DNA of 64,000 bases from UBA4416 sp040387475 (GTDB taxonomy: Bacteria > Bacteroidota > Bacteroidia > B-17B0 > Aurantibacillaceae), in the NCBI GenBank assembly GCA_040387475.1, contig JAZKDT010000018.1:224718-288717 (forward strand). The letters are read 5' to 3'. Made by a program: the position numbers and the translations under genes. A model generated the notes under the pieces. That model made no database searches. It worked only from the letters and a program-made list of their open reading frames with translations, and was not told the origin of the DNA. Of this stretch, positions 46,523 through 55,664 are shown one piece after another (positions within the stretch are counted from its first letter, which is position 1; the number at the start of each line of letters is the position of its first letter).

Positions 46523-48880
46523 CTACTTTCCTGTTTTAGCCTTTTGCATAGGATTACCGCCAGTGCTTTGGCCGCGACCAACCGTTTTTCCTTTAAAAAT
46601 ATCAAACCTATTTGGTGCCTCCTTTATATTCCAGGTATTGTTTTTTTCGTCAATATCACAGGTTTCTTTGTAAGGATCCAATAAGATGGACGCTACCTCT
46701 TTGTTTTTAGAATAGGTCTTCACAACGTTTTTCTCGTTCTTTCTCCATACGTATGCATTAACCCTATCAATCTCCGAAGTACCATCTTTAAAATTCCATT
46801 GAATAATCAAAGGTGTTACGCATCCTCCTTTATTGGTAAAATAAATTTCGTAGTTATATTTTCCTTTTAAACTCTCAAAAGAGGAATCGCTTACGGCTTC
46901 TATATTTTCGTAGCGGTTGATGGGTTTCTTCTCCACTGTTGTTTGAACTTCAGGCTTGTAGTGATAATAGAAATCACGCAGGGTTGTATCTACATCCACT
47001 AAAAATTTTAAACCTTCTTCCTTATTTCTTAATCTCGACACATGGATATACTCTGCTTTTTTAGGGTAGGTTCTTATGGTATCCATTTTTACAGGAACTT
47101 CTTTGTTATTGATAAACGTATAAGCTTTTACTGAATCTACAGACACGTCAACCGGCTCAATATCATAGAACCAACCTCTCCAGTACCAATCCAGATCTAC
47201 GCCACTGGCATCTTCCATTGTTCTGAAAAAATCGGCAGGTGTAGGATGTTTAAAGGCCCAACGGCTAGCGTATTGTTTGAAAGCAAAATCAAATAACTCG
47301 CGGCCCATCACTGTTTCGCGTAAAATGTTTAGGGCTGTACATGGTTTTCCATAAGCATTAGAACCGAAATTATTTATATTCTCGCTGTTTGTCATAATGG
47401 GCTCCAGCTGGTCTTTTGGTAAACGCATATAGTCAACCATTTTGTGGGCCGGGCCACGATTAGACGGATAATTATTATCAAATTCCTGTTCTGTTAAAAA
47501 CTGTACAAATGTGTTTAAGCCTTCATCCAGCCAGCTCCACTGTCGTTCATCACTATTAATAATCATAGGAAAAAAGTTATGCCCCACTTCGTGAATGATT
47601 ACGCCCAACATACCATACTTTGTTCCTTCAGTATATGTTCCGTCTTTTTCGGTACGCCCAAAGTTAAAGCAGATCATTGGATACTCCATACCGTTCGAAG
47701 CCTCTATACTTTGAGCAACAGGATAGGTGTAAGGAATCGTAAATTTTGAATATGTTTTGATTGTATGGGCTACTGTTTTAGTAGAATATTTTCTGTATAA
47801 GCCAGCTGCCTCCTTTGCATAAAAACTCATGCACATTACTTTTTTGCCTTCCACTTTAATTGGCATGGCATCCCACATAAATTTACGGGACGATCCCCAG
47901 GCAAAATCCCTTACGCTATCCGCTTTAAAGATCCATGTTTTGGTGGTGGCTAATTTATTTTTTTCGGCGGCGGTGCATTCATCCAAAGTCACAATTTCCG
48001 TTACATCGCTGTAATCAGAAGAAGCTTTTGTCCAGCGGGTCATTTGATTTGGTGTTAATACCTGAGCATAATTCTGACATTCACCGGTGGAGCAAACCAA
48101 ATGATCAGCAGGAACGGTCATTTTCACAACATAATCTCCAAAAGCCAAGGCAAATTCTCCGCGACCGGTGAATTGTTTGTTCTGCCATCCCTGGAAGTCG
48201 CTATACACACACATCCGCGGATACCATTGTGTCATGGTGAATAAATGATTGCCATCTTCTTTAAAAAATTCATAGCCGCCACGTCCTCCTATTTCTGTAC
48301 GGTTACCCATTTTATATTGCCATTTTACAATGAATTTAACTTTAGTATTTGGCATTAATGTTTTAGGAAGATCGATACGCATCATCGTTTGATTAATTGT
48401 GTATTTGATTGGCTTACCCAATTCATCGGTTACCGATAAGATCTGATCTCCCAGTCCTTTTAAACGCTCCGCTGTATTCATTCCTTTTGCGGCTCCTTCA
48501 TCATAAGGAGCGTTCATTTTATTACTGTCAAAAAAATTAGCGTCGTTCGTAGGATTATGCTGATTCTCATCCAGCTGTAACCACAAATAAGTTAACTTAT
48601 CAGGCGAATTATTGTGATAGGTCACAGTTTCTTTTCCAATCAGCATTAAGTTTTTTTCATCTAATGTAGCTTCAATATTATAATCGGCTTTTTGTTGCCA
48701 GTATCTGGCGCCGGGTGCTCCCGAAGCTGTTCTTTGCTCATTGGGCGTTGGTAAAATAGTTCCCAACTGCTCAAATTTATTACCATGATTAGACATGGGA
48801 TTATTTTTTGTGTTTTGAGCTAACGTCACCGTAGCAATTAAACTATAGAAACTGGTAATTTTAATAAATCGGGTTATCAT
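46523..48880 (-). CDS. Secreted M1-family metallopeptidase (large)
   Basis: A 785-residue exported protein. The N-terminal beta domain contains YNIEATLDEKNLMLIGKET. The zinc site is VIIHEVGHNFFP with the third Glu in WLDEGLNTFVQFL (about 430-455). The GAMEN-like loop is NGMEYPM. A C-terminal beta domain ends with a Gly/Gln-rich tail. Family members cleave N-terminal residues; some are T9SS cargo but no sorting tail is seen here. Its start overlaps the HupE-like gene stop by 4 bases. Confidence 0.92.
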   Translation of the reverse strand: MITRFIKITSFYSLIATVTLAQNTKNNPMSNHGNKFEQLGTILPTPNEQRTASGAPGARYWQQKADYNIEATLDEKNLMLIGKETVTYHNNSPDKLTYLWLQLDENQHNPTNDANFFDSNKMNAPYDEGAAKGMNTAERLKGLGDQILSVTDELGKPIKYTINQTMMRIDLPKTLMPNTKVKFIVKWQYKMGNRTEIGGRGGYEFFKEDGNHLFTMTQWYPRMCVYSDFQGWQNKQFTGRGEFALAFGDYVVKMTVPADHLVCSTGECQNYAQVLTPNQMTRWTKASSDYSDVTEIVTLDECTAAEKNKLATTKTWIFKADSVRDFAWGSSRKFMWDAMPIKVEGKKVMCMSFYAKEAAGLYRKYSTKTVAHTIKTYSKFTIPYTYPVAQSIEASNGMEYPMICFNFGRTEKDGTYTEGTKYGMLGVIIHEVGHNFFPMIINSDERQWSWLDEGLNTFVQFLTEQEFDNNYPSNRGPAHKMVDYMRLPKDQLEPIMTNSENINNFGSNAYGKPCTALNILRETVMGRELFDFAFKQYASRWAFKHPTPADFFRTMEDASGVDLDWYWRGWFYDIEPVDVSVDSVKAYTFINNKEVPVKMDTIRTYPKKAEYIHVSRLRNKEEGLKFLVDVDTTLRDFYYHYKPEVQTTVEKKPINRYENIEAVSDSSFESLKGKYNYEIYFTNKGGCVTPLIIQWNFKDGTSEIDRVNAYVWRKNEKNVVKTYSKNKEVASILLDPYKETCDIDEKNNTWNIKEAPNRFDIFKGKTVGRGQSTGGNPMQKAKTGK

Positions 48881-49482
48881 ATAAGAGCGTTTAAACGTTG
48901 AATAAATAATAAAAATGCAATTCCAAAAAGAGCGGAGGAAATAAAAAATACAGCGTCCGGCTTTTTGATCCGGGTAAATCTACCTAAAAAAAAAGAAATC
49001 AACAGCATAGCAGAAACGATTATCAACTGGCCAAATTCCAACCCTAAATTAAACGACAGTAAAGGAGAAAAAACACCTTGCTCTTTTCCCAACATGGATT
49101 TTAACACATAAGAAAAACCCATACCATGAATAAAGCCAAATAGCAAGGCTAAGGTGTAATTAAACTTATAGTTATAGTTAGTTCTTCTACCCGAACTTTC
49201 TAATCGTTTTCGATAAACTATATTTACTATGCAGGTTGCCAAAATGGTAAGAGGAATTAAAACTTCAATAATACTTTGCTTAACTATTACTATATTTAAT
49301 GCACTTACCGCTAACGTTAACGAATGGCCAATCGTAAAAGCAGTAATTAATATAACCAACCGTTTCCAGTCTTTTACTGAAAATAGTGCGCACAAAGAGA
49401 TCACATATAATACATGATCATAACCGTTCCAATCTAAAATATGCTCGCGGCCGGTGTTGAACCAAAGCCAGAATTCGTTCAT
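48877..49482 (-). CDS. HupE/UreJ-like membrane protein
   Basis: The ATG at 49482 gives 201 residues with about 6 membrane helices. Conserved His/Asp residues lie in WNGYDHVLYVISL, TAFTIGHSLTLAVS and FGFIHGMGFSYVL, typical of the HupE/UreJ_2 group, which carries nickel or cobalt in known members. In Bacteroidota such genes commonly adjoin M1 peptidase and DUF6702 genes, as here, with no hydrogenase or urease nearby, so a nickel role is not assured. Confidence 0.82.
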   Translation of the reverse strand: MNEFWLWFNTGREHILDWNGYDHVLYVISLCALFSVKDWKRLVILITAFTIGHSLTLAVSALNIVIVKQSIIEVLIPLTILATCIVNIVYRKRLESSGRRTNYNYKFNYTLALLFGFIHGMGFSYVLKSMLGKEQGVFSPLLSFNLGLEFGQLIIVSAMLLISFFLGRFTRIKKPDAVFFISSALFGIAFLLFIQRLNALI

Positions 49483-49491
49483 AATTTTTAT

Positions 49492-49499
49492 TACTTTTG
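49492..49499 (+). promoter_or_regulatory. -7 box (TACTTTTG) for the DUF6702-like gene
   Basis: Exact TAnnTTTG match in the 20-base divergent gap. It overlaps the TTG at 49497, making that codon an unlikely start and favouring GTG at 49503 or a later codon. Confidence 0.4.
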
Positions 49500-49502
49500 T
49501 GT

Positions 49503-50051
49503 GTGCTAAAAATAGAAAATAGAACGTCATTTCGTACAATTATTACAGCAACGGTAAAATGCCTGTTTTTTGGGCTATTCATTCTTTCAGTTGCTGGATT
49601 TCACAGTAAAAAGCATCCGTTTTTTTTAAGTGTGATAGACATTAAACAAGATGTTAAAATTCACACCCTCAGCATTAGCGTTAAGATGTTTACTTCCGAT
49701 ATTGAAGAAGCACTTAAGAAAACAACAGCAAAATCAGTTGATCTTTTGAATCCAAAGAATAAAACAGAAATAGACACTGAATTGATGGGCTACATCAAAA
49801 AACGTTTATCAATTGATGTAAACGGGCTAAAAAAAAATCTGGAATTTATAGGGTACGAGAGAGAAGAAGACGCCATCTGGGTCTATTTGGAGATAAAAAA
49901 AGCGTTTCCTGTTACTAAACTGAATATTCATACCACACTCCTTTATGATTATCTACCGCAGCAAACCAACATTGTTCACGCAGAAATAAACGACCTGAAG
50001 AAAAGCGGAAAAGTAGTAAATCCCGATAGCAAAATTGAATTTAACTTTTAA
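49503..50051 (+). CDS. Exported DUF6702-like protein
   Basis: A protein of about 182 residues with N-terminal hydrophobic signal (CLFFGLFILSVAGFHS) and the family block KKHPFFLSVIDIKQDVKIHTLSISVKMF. The rest is beta/alpha with Lys-rich sections. It pairs divergently with the HupE-like gene, a neighbour pattern typical of this family. The start is uncertain: the -7 box overlaps the TTG at 49497, so GTG 49503 is given. Function unknown. It is followed 3 bases later by miaA. Confidence 0.75.
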   Translation: MLKIENRTSFRTIITATVKCLFFGLFILSVAGFHSKKHPFFLSVIDIKQDVKIHTLSISVKMFTSDIEEALKKTTAKSVDLLNPKNKTEIDTELMGYIKKRLSIDVNGLKKNLEFIGYEREEDAIWVYLEIKKAFPVTKLNIHTTLLYDYLPQQTNIVHAEINDLKKSGKVVNPDSKIEFNF

Positions 50052-50054
50052 CCC

Positions 50055-50963
50055 TTGAAAAAAACGCTGATAATTATCGCAGGTCCAACAGCGGTTGGAA
50101 AAACTGCTTTGTCCATTGATTTGGCCAAATTTTACAAATGCCCGGTTATTTCCGCTGATTCACGCCAGTTCTTTAAAGAGATGAGCATTGGCACAGCCAA
50201 ACCTACAACAGAAGAAATGCAGGGTGTGCCGCACTATTTTATTGATCATATTAGTATTCATGATACCTATAATGTTGGCCAATATGAGCGGGATGTTATT
50301 GAGACAATAGAATCCCTATTCGAGAATCATGACATATTAATATTGGTTGGTGGATCCGGATTATACATTAACGCCGTTTTAAATGGCGTGGATGAATTTG
50401 AAGAAATTCCTTCAGAGATAAGAGATCAAATCATTCGGGATTATAATGAAAAAGGCTTGTCTTTTTTACAGAATGAATTAAAAAAAAGGGATGAAGTTTA
50501 TTACCATCAGGTTGACCTTAACAACCCGCAACGCGTGATGCGTGCACTGGAAGTTTGCGTCCACACTCAACAGCCCTACTCTTCCTTCCGTAAAAAAGAA
50601 AAAAAAGAACGTTCGTTCAATACCATCAACCTATTAATTAATACCGGGCGGGAGGCGTTATATGAACGTATCAATAAAAGAGTTGAAGTTATGATGGAAC
50701 AGGGATTGCCGGAGGAAGTGAAATCCCTGTATCCACAAAAACACCTGAACGCTTTAAATACGGTTGGTTATAAGGAATTATTTGATTTTATAGACGGCAA
50801 ACAAAGTTTAGAAGAAGCTGTTCACATGATCAAACAAAATACACGTCGCTTTGCCAAACGCCAGCTAACCTGGTTTAATAACCAGGGCGAGTTTGAACCT
50901 TTTGAGCCCACAGAACTTGAGAAAATTAAAGCATATATAGATATTCTTAGTCAGCACTTATAA
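50055..50963 (+). CDS. miaA: tRNA dimethylallyltransferase
   Basis: A 302-residue MiaA. P-loop IIAGPTAVGKTALSIDLA, substrate-binding ISADSRQFFKEMSIGTAKP, VPHYFIDH and VGGSGLYINAV are all present, as is the C-terminal NTRRFAKRQLTWF. It transfers dimethylallyl to A37 of tRNAs reading UNN codons. The start is TTG, 3 bases after the preceding stop; no ATG fits the family N-terminus. The MFS gene follows 2 bases later. Confidence 0.95.
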   Translation: MKKTLIIIAGPTAVGKTALSIDLAKFYKCPVISADSRQFFKEMSIGTAKPTTEEMQGVPHYFIDHISIHDTYNVGQYERDVIETIESLFENHDILILVGGSGLYINAVLNGVDEFEEIPSEIRDQIIRDYNEKGLSFLQNELKKRDEVYYHQVDLNNPQRVMRALEVCVHTQQPYSSFRKKEKKERSFNTINLLINTGREALYERINKRVEVMMEQGLPEEVKSLYPQKHLNALNTVGYKELFDFIDGKQSLEEAVHMIKQNTRRFAKRQLTWFNNQGEFEPFEPTELEKIKAYIDILSQHL

Positions 50964-50965
50964 CT

Positions 50966-52216
50966 ATGCTCACCTTCCTCAAAGATTATAAAAAATTGAA
51001 ACCGGCGATTATTAATGTCATTGTTGCTGAGTTTTTTATTCAGTTGGTCAATGCAACCTTTATGTTGATTCTTCCATTGTATATGGACAGGAAAGGATTT
51101 ACAGAAGAGGAAATTGCACTGTTCATTACCTTTCGTTTTCTGGGAGTTTTTATTTTAGCGCTCCCTATTGGTAATATTATCAAGGGCCGCGTGATGAAGC
51201 CATTTTTTTATATGTCATCTATCCTGGTACCCTTATTTGGATTACTGATCGTGTTAAGTATCTATTTAAAACTCACCGTTCTTATATATGTATCACTTTT
51301 ACTTTGGGGCGCTTCTTTTACCTTTATGCAAATACCTATTACACCCTATATTTTAAGGAATGAACACAAAGAGCATCACACGTCGGGTATCGCTTTAAGC
51401 TACAGCACCTGGAGCTTTGCCGGCATTTTCAGCGGACTGATCATCTGGCTTTTGGATATGATAAACCCCCACTTTTTTAATGAAGAAAAGATTTTGATTT
51501 TGTTCTCAATGCTCGGATTTGGTGGTATTTACTTTATGAGTAAAGTTAAATTAAACGAAGAAATAGACGACACTAAAACCTCAAGAGCGAGGACTAAAAC
51601 CCAAAAAAACGACTGGGCTCTAATTTTCAAAGGTTTGGTACCTACTCTTATTATTGCAACCGGGGCAGGGTTAACGATCCCTTTCATTAGTTTATTTTTT
51701 GACAAAGTGCATCATATGAGTAAGGGAGGCTTTTCATTTGTGAGTGCTATTGCAGCGGTATTGGTTGTTTGGGGTGCTTTAATGGTTCCCAGGATTAAAG
51801 AGAATATCGGCTACAAAATTGCGATACCAACCACACAAGCACTAGCGGTTATGTCGCTTATTGCTTTGGCAACCACTCAGTTTTATAGCCAGTATAGTAT
51901 TGCTGTTTACATTGCCATCGTGTGTTATTTGTTACGTCAACCTTTAATGAATATGGCGGGACCAATGACATCCGAACTGGTGATGAATTATGTGGGCGAG
52001 AAGAACCGTGAAATAACCAGCGCGTTAACGGCGGCTATATGGAGCGGCAGCTGGGTTATTAGCGGCTATATGGTAAAGATCATGTTTCACGAAGGGTTTC
52101 CGTATGTAAATATTTTCTTGATTACAGCAGCATTATACGCTTTTGGCGTTTTGATGTATTATTTCCTGATCCTTGATTATGGAAAGAGAGAGAAGCAGGG
52201 ATTGATCAAGCCTTAA
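50966..52216 (+). CDS. Major facilitator superfamily transporter
   Basis: A 416-residue permease with 12 predicted membrane helices (N-terminal FIQLVNATFMLILPLYM, central charged loop at about 195-215, C-terminal YAFGVLMYYFLILDYG). The first helices keep the GNIIKGR-type turn. Substrate unknown. It directly follows miaA with a 2-base gap and converges on the sigma/anti-sigma unit. Confidence 0.85.
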   Translation: MLTFLKDYKKLKPAIINVIVAEFFIQLVNATFMLILPLYMDRKGFTEEEIALFITFRFLGVFILALPIGNIIKGRVMKPFFYMSSILVPLFGLLIVLSIYLKLTVLIYVSLLLWGASFTFMQIPITPYILRNEHKEHHTSGIALSYSTWSFAGIFSGLIIWLLDMINPHFFNEEKILILFSMLGFGGIYFMSKVKLNEEIDDTKTSRARTKTQKNDWALIFKGLVPTLIIATGAGLTIPFISLFFDKVHHMSKGGFSFVSAIAAVLVVWGALMVPRIKENIGYKIAIPTTQALAVMSLIALATTQFYSQYSIAVYIAIVCYLLRQPLMNMAGPMTSELVMNYVGEKNREITSALTAAIWSGSWVISGYMVKIMFHEGFPYVNIFLITAALYAFGVLMYYFLILDYGKREKQGLIKP

Positions 52217-52221
52217 TAAAA

Positions 52222-53496
52222 TTAAAACGCCAGCACAAACTCCACGTTAGAAGAAATACTCTTTCCTTCACTCGTAGCCGGATTCCACTTTTTCATAGAG
52301 TTCAACGCTCTTTCCAGATCTTCTGCGCATTTGCAATCTTCCTTACTAAGCTTAATCAGCGAAGTTACTTTCAGTTTACCTTTAGTATCTACGATGCCTT
52401 TCACCGTATATTTTCCAACCGGAGTTACTATTGATTTATTTTTAAAGTAAGTTAATACCACATCTCTAATAGCTAATTCACTCCCTAAAAAATAAGCACT
52501 ACTGGAAGCATTTTTACCTGATGAAGTTGTACTCGTGGCCTTATCTTTATCCAGCGTAGAGACTTGTGAAGTTGAAGCAGCTGTTTGCGCAAAGCCCACA
52601 CCCCCATAAGGCTGGTTATCAGGTTGAGCCGGTTCTTTAGTCGCTTTTTGTTTTTCCGCACTCTTTTTAGTTGCTATACTCTTTTCTTCGGCCATCTTAC
52701 TATCTTCTTGTTTTACGCCTTTGGCGTTGGCATTTTGAAGTGCTGTTGATTGAGGTGCCGAGTTCAGGACAACCTGACCGGAAGCGATAGATCCATCTGT
52801 TGCTATTGCCTCTTGCTCAAGATCGCTGTTTTTTGACTTATCTTTTGAATCCGTACGATACGTGAACGCATCATCCTGTTTTTTCAACTCATCCGTATTT
52901 TGCGTCCTGTTCTTCGATTCCTCTTTAATAACTTCCGACAATACGGGGTTATTTTCAAAAAAACCTGGCGTTTGCCGATCTGTTATCTCTGCTACCTTCT
53001 CAGCCGTTTTGGGACCTTCCGTCTGCATCCGTTTTACAAACTCGTCTGCTCTATCTTCAGCTACATTTTTATCATCGGCAATTTTATCGGAAGGTTCTAA
53101 TGGAGGAACTGTTCCCGCCGGGGAAAGAACCGGAGTTTTATCTTCAGCCCGTTCATTCAACACAATATTAGTTTGCGATTCTTTTTTGCTTTGATTGAAA
53201 AAGAAAACAGAGATCATAATGATAATTACAAGTGACGCCGCAGCGCTAAACCAGATCACTTTATTTTTTTTGGTTTCCGGCACATCAGCTCCTGATACTT
53301 TTTGAGAAATGGCTGTATTGAGCTCCTCGGTTAAAGTTTGTGCTGTTTTAGAATCTACATGCGCCGAAAAACCTTCCAGTGCTTCTTTTTCAAAATCGTC
53401 GAGCTCATCAAAATCATTTGCCTTGCTAGACGGATTGTCTAACAATTTAAATAACTCTTCAGGAGATAGTGGTTTATGTTTATTCGGGTTGCTCAC
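52222..53496 (-). CDS. Membrane protein with anti-sigma-like position and TonB-C-like tail
   Basis: A 424-residue protein. N-terminal cytoplasmic part (1-95) is acidic (SPEELFKLLDNPSSKANDFD) and is followed by one membrane helix (VIWFSAAASLVIIIMISVFF, about 98-117). The next 220 residues are low-complexity, rich in Lys/Glu/Ser. The last 90 residues (SELAIRDVVLTYF, then VKGIVDTKGKLKV and MKKWNPATSEGKSI) resemble the TonB C-terminal fold. It overlaps the sigma gene stop by 17 bases, so it is the likely cognate anti-sigma factor. There is no classic zinc anti-sigma motif. Confidence 0.72.
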   Translation of the reverse strand: MSNPNKHKPLSPEELFKLLDNPSSKANDFDELDDFEKEALEGFSAHVDSKTAQTLTEELNTAISQKVSGADVPETKKNKVIWFSAAASLVIIIMISVFFFNQSKKESQTNIVLNERAEDKTPVLSPAGTVPPLEPSDKIADDKNVAEDRADEFVKRMQTEGPKTAEKVAEITDRQTPGFFENNPVLSEVIKEESKNRTQNTDELKKQDDAFTYRTDSKDKSKNSDLEQEAIATDGSIASGQVVLNSAPQSTALQNANAKGVKQEDSKMAEEKSIATKKSAEKQKATKEPAQPDNQPYGGVGFAQTAASTSQVSTLDKDKATSTTSSGKNASSSAYFLGSELAIRDVVLTYFKNKSIVTPVGKYTVKGIVDTKGKLKVTSLIKLSKEDCKCAEDLERALNSMKKWNPATSEGKSISSNVEFVLAF

Positions 53497-54070
53497 TGTT
53501 TTTCTCTAATTTAATTTTCAAATTCCTTTTACCGTTCTGTATAAAACTCTTAACCTCATTCATCGTATAGCCTGTTATTTCTACAATCTCATGATATGAT
53601 TTTTCTTTCAGGTAAAAGAGTTCTATGCATTTTTTTTGATCCGCGCTCAATTCATCAATAGCTTTTTCGAGTTGGGTATATTGTATTTCTTTTTCTGCTG
53701 CCTTGTTTGGATGCAAAGTGCTTTCAGTTTCCATAAACGAGTCGGCATGAATCTGGATATCCATTTCCTTTTTTAGCCTCGTTTGCTTTCCTCTCAGGAT
53801 CATCAAGCAATGATTTTTCGAAAACGTATATAGCCAGCTTTTAAAGTATTCAATATTGAACTTTAACAGATCCGATAACAGCTTTTCAAAGATGTGCATT
53901 ACGGCATCTTTGGCTTCATCTTCGTCTTTAAGATATTTAAATGACAGACCTAATACCAAATGCGAATACCTTTTATATAAGATGCCAACAAACACATTGT
54001 TTTTTGTGTTCTTGTACTCCGTAATCAATTCGGTATCAGAGAAATGGTTGTATTTATCGTTATATAACAC
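53480..54070 (-). CDS. ECF-type RNA polymerase sigma factor
   Basis: A 196-residue sigma-70 factor with regions 2 and 4 only. Region 2 contains YKRYSHLVLGLSFKYLKDED and FKSWLYTFSKNHCLMILR. Region 4 contains LSADQKKCIELFYLKEKSYH, then EIVEITGYTMNEVKSFIQNG, a helix-turn-helix. The start is GTG at 54070; a TATATTTA-like -7 box lies just upstream (minus strand, 54094-54087). It would direct transcription of a small regulon under control of the overlapping membrane protein. Confidence 0.93.
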   Translation of the reverse strand: MLYNDKYNHFSDTELITEYKNTKNNVFVGILYKRYSHLVLGLSFKYLKDEDEAKDAVMHIFEKLLSDLLKFNIEYFKSWLYTFSKNHCLMILRGKQTRLKKEMDIQIHADSFMETESTLHPNKAAEKEIQYTQLEKAIDELSADQKKCIELFYLKEKSYHEIVEITGYTMNEVKSFIQNGKRNLKIKLEKNSEQPE

Positions 54071-54131
54071 GCGTTTATCGTAAGCATAAATATACCTCTT
54101 TTTAGCTACGATTAATATGTTAAAATTTACT

Positions 54132-54162
54132 TTGTTTAATACTTTGTTAATGTTATATTTGT
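54132..54162 (+). promoter_or_regulatory. Promoter of the YfiR-like gene
   Basis: TTTG at 54132-54135, 19-base spacer, TATATTTG at 54155-54162. This is the best complete match to the Bacteroidota housekeeping promoter in the window, 45 bases upstream of the TTG start. Confidence 0.65.
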
Positions 54163-54207
54163 TGGTTCACGAACCTTGGCAAACTATTTGATAATTCGAC
54201 GCATTAA

Positions 54208-54738
54208 TTGAAAATTTTATTAAAATATAGCTTAATATTTATCCTGGCATTCAGTAGTCTGAGCTTTCAGCAGCAGTCTTTTGATCCAAATGCAAAGGTA
54301 AAAGCCGTGTTTTTATATAATTTTACAAAGTATTTCGAATGGCCCGAAAAAATGAAATCCGGGAATTTTATTATACAAGTTGTCGGCAGTAATTCCAGTT
54401 TGAGTCAGGAATTAAATAAAATGGCTGCTTCTAAACAAGTGGGAAATCAAAAGCTGGAAATTAAAAGCTCAGCAACCATCGATGCCGCCACTCAGCCACA
54501 TATTATCTTCCTATTAAGTGAATCATCAGATATGCTAAAGGACATTGCTACCAAATTTAAAGGAAAAGGGTCGTTAATTGTAACTGAAAAAACGGGCTTA
54601 GCCAAGGCTGGATCAGCAATTAACTTTGTTGTAGCCGAAAATAAACAACGATTTGAGTATAATGAAAATAACGCCGTAAAGGCCGGACTAAAAACGGGCG
54701 AAGGACTAAACAGTTTAGCCATTGCTATTATTAAATAA
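54208..54738 (+). CDS. YfiR-family periplasmic protein (DUF4154)
   Basis: A 176-residue exported protein. A signal peptide (MKILLKYSLIFILAFSSLSF) precedes the YfiR domain: AKVKAVFLYNFTKYFEWPEK, VVGSNSSLSQEL, PHIIFLLSESS, LIVTEKTGLAKAGSAINFVV and a final GLKTGEGLNSLAIAII. In Pseudomonas, YfiR is a periplasmic redox-sensitive inhibitor of the diguanylate cyclase YfiN. No cyclase is encoded here; the neighbours are a TPR protein and a SpoIIE-type phosphatase. The start codon is TTG. Confidence 0.85.
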   Translation: MKILLKYSLIFILAFSSLSFQQQSFDPNAKVKAVFLYNFTKYFEWPEKMKSGNFIIQVVGSNSSLSQELNKMAASKQVGNQKLEIKSSATIDAATQPHIIFLLSESSDMLKDIATKFKGKGSLIVTEKTGLAKAGSAINFVVAENKQRFEYNENNAVKAGLKTGEGLNSLAIAIIK

Positions 54739-54752
54739 ATTAATTAATTTTG
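54722..54752 (+). promoter_or_regulatory. Possible second promoter before the TPR gene
   Basis: TTG at 54722-54724, 20-base spacer, TAATTTTG at 54745-54752. It overlaps the end of the YfiR-like gene. Confidence 0.4.
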
Positions 54753-54804
54753 TATAGAGTGTTAACAGTTTCAAAATCATATCATTACTTAAAAAGCAGT
54801 ATTT

Positions 54805-55653
54805 GTGTTGGTTTGCCATAATTTTTATGGCCAGACTTTGCTGTTTGATGCTCAAAGGCTGTGTAACGAAAAGAAATTCGATCAGGCTATTCCGTTACTG
54901 GAAAGAGTAATTGTTGATCCGGAAACAATGAACGATCCGGCGTCCTGGCATATTCGTTCATTTGCCTATATCCAAACCTACAAACAGCTGGGCGTTGGTA
55001 ATACATCTCAAATTCATTTATTAGATACGGCGATGTCTTCAGCTCTCAAATCGATGAGCTTAGATAAAGAAAAAGGATACCTCGAAAATAATCTGGCATT
55101 CATAAAAAGTGGGACTAAAACATATTATAAATTAAGCGCCATTTTATTGCAGGACTCTTTAAACGATGTAAAATCCGAAGAGTATTATGCTAAGTATAAA
55201 AAATACACTTTGATGATTGAACCGGCTTTTGATTTGAAATCACAGGACATTAAATATTACAATACAAAGGGTAGTATTTTTGAAGACCTTTATATGAAGA
55301 ACAATTTTAATCAAAAGTATGGTGATATTGCCAAATCAGCTTTATTAAAAGTGCTGGAAATGGATCCAAAAAATATCAGCGCCAATATCAACTTAGGTAT
55401 CTTATATTATAACCAGGGGGCTACCCTGATGCGCATGATGGATTATGATGTGGATTTAGCGCAGTTAGACGTTATACAGGAAAATGCTAAAAAATTATTT
55501 AAACAGTCGTTACCTTTCATGATCAAAGTTTATGAACTGGACCCCAATGCTGAAAAAGCATTAGAAAGTTTACAGGGAATTTACTCAGCGTTGCTGGATG
55601 ATGAAAAGGCAAATGAGTTTAAACAGAAAAAAGAAGCCTTAAACAAAAAATAA
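54805..55653 (+). CDS. TPR protein, probably exported, N-terminus unclear
   Basis: About 282 residues with TPR-like helices (YLENNLAFIKSGTKTYYKLS; ALLKVLEMDPKNISANINLG; SLPFMIKVYELDPNAEKALE). The only start in frame is GTG 54805 (or TTG 54808), which leaves a stub (VCHNFYGQ) rather than a full signal peptide. The next frame upstream reads a very signal-like KIISLLKKQYLCWFAIIF just before it, so a one-base indel near 54800-54830 is possible (see findings). It lies 11 bases before the phosphatase gene and is likely part of one signalling unit. Confidence 0.7.
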   Translation: MLVCHNFYGQTLLFDAQRLCNEKKFDQAIPLLERVIVDPETMNDPASWHIRSFAYIQTYKQLGVGNTSQIHLLDTAMSSALKSMSLDKEKGYLENNLAFIKSGTKTYYKLSAILLQDSLNDVKSEEYYAKYKKYTLMIEPAFDLKSQDIKYYNTKGSIFEDLYMKNNFNQKYGDIAKSALLKVLEMDPKNISANINLGILYYNQGATLMRMMDYDVDLAQLDVIQENAKKLFKQSLPFMIKVYELDPNAEKALESLQGIYSALLDDEKANEFKQKKEALNKK

Positions 55654-55664
55654 GAGGCTGTTAT

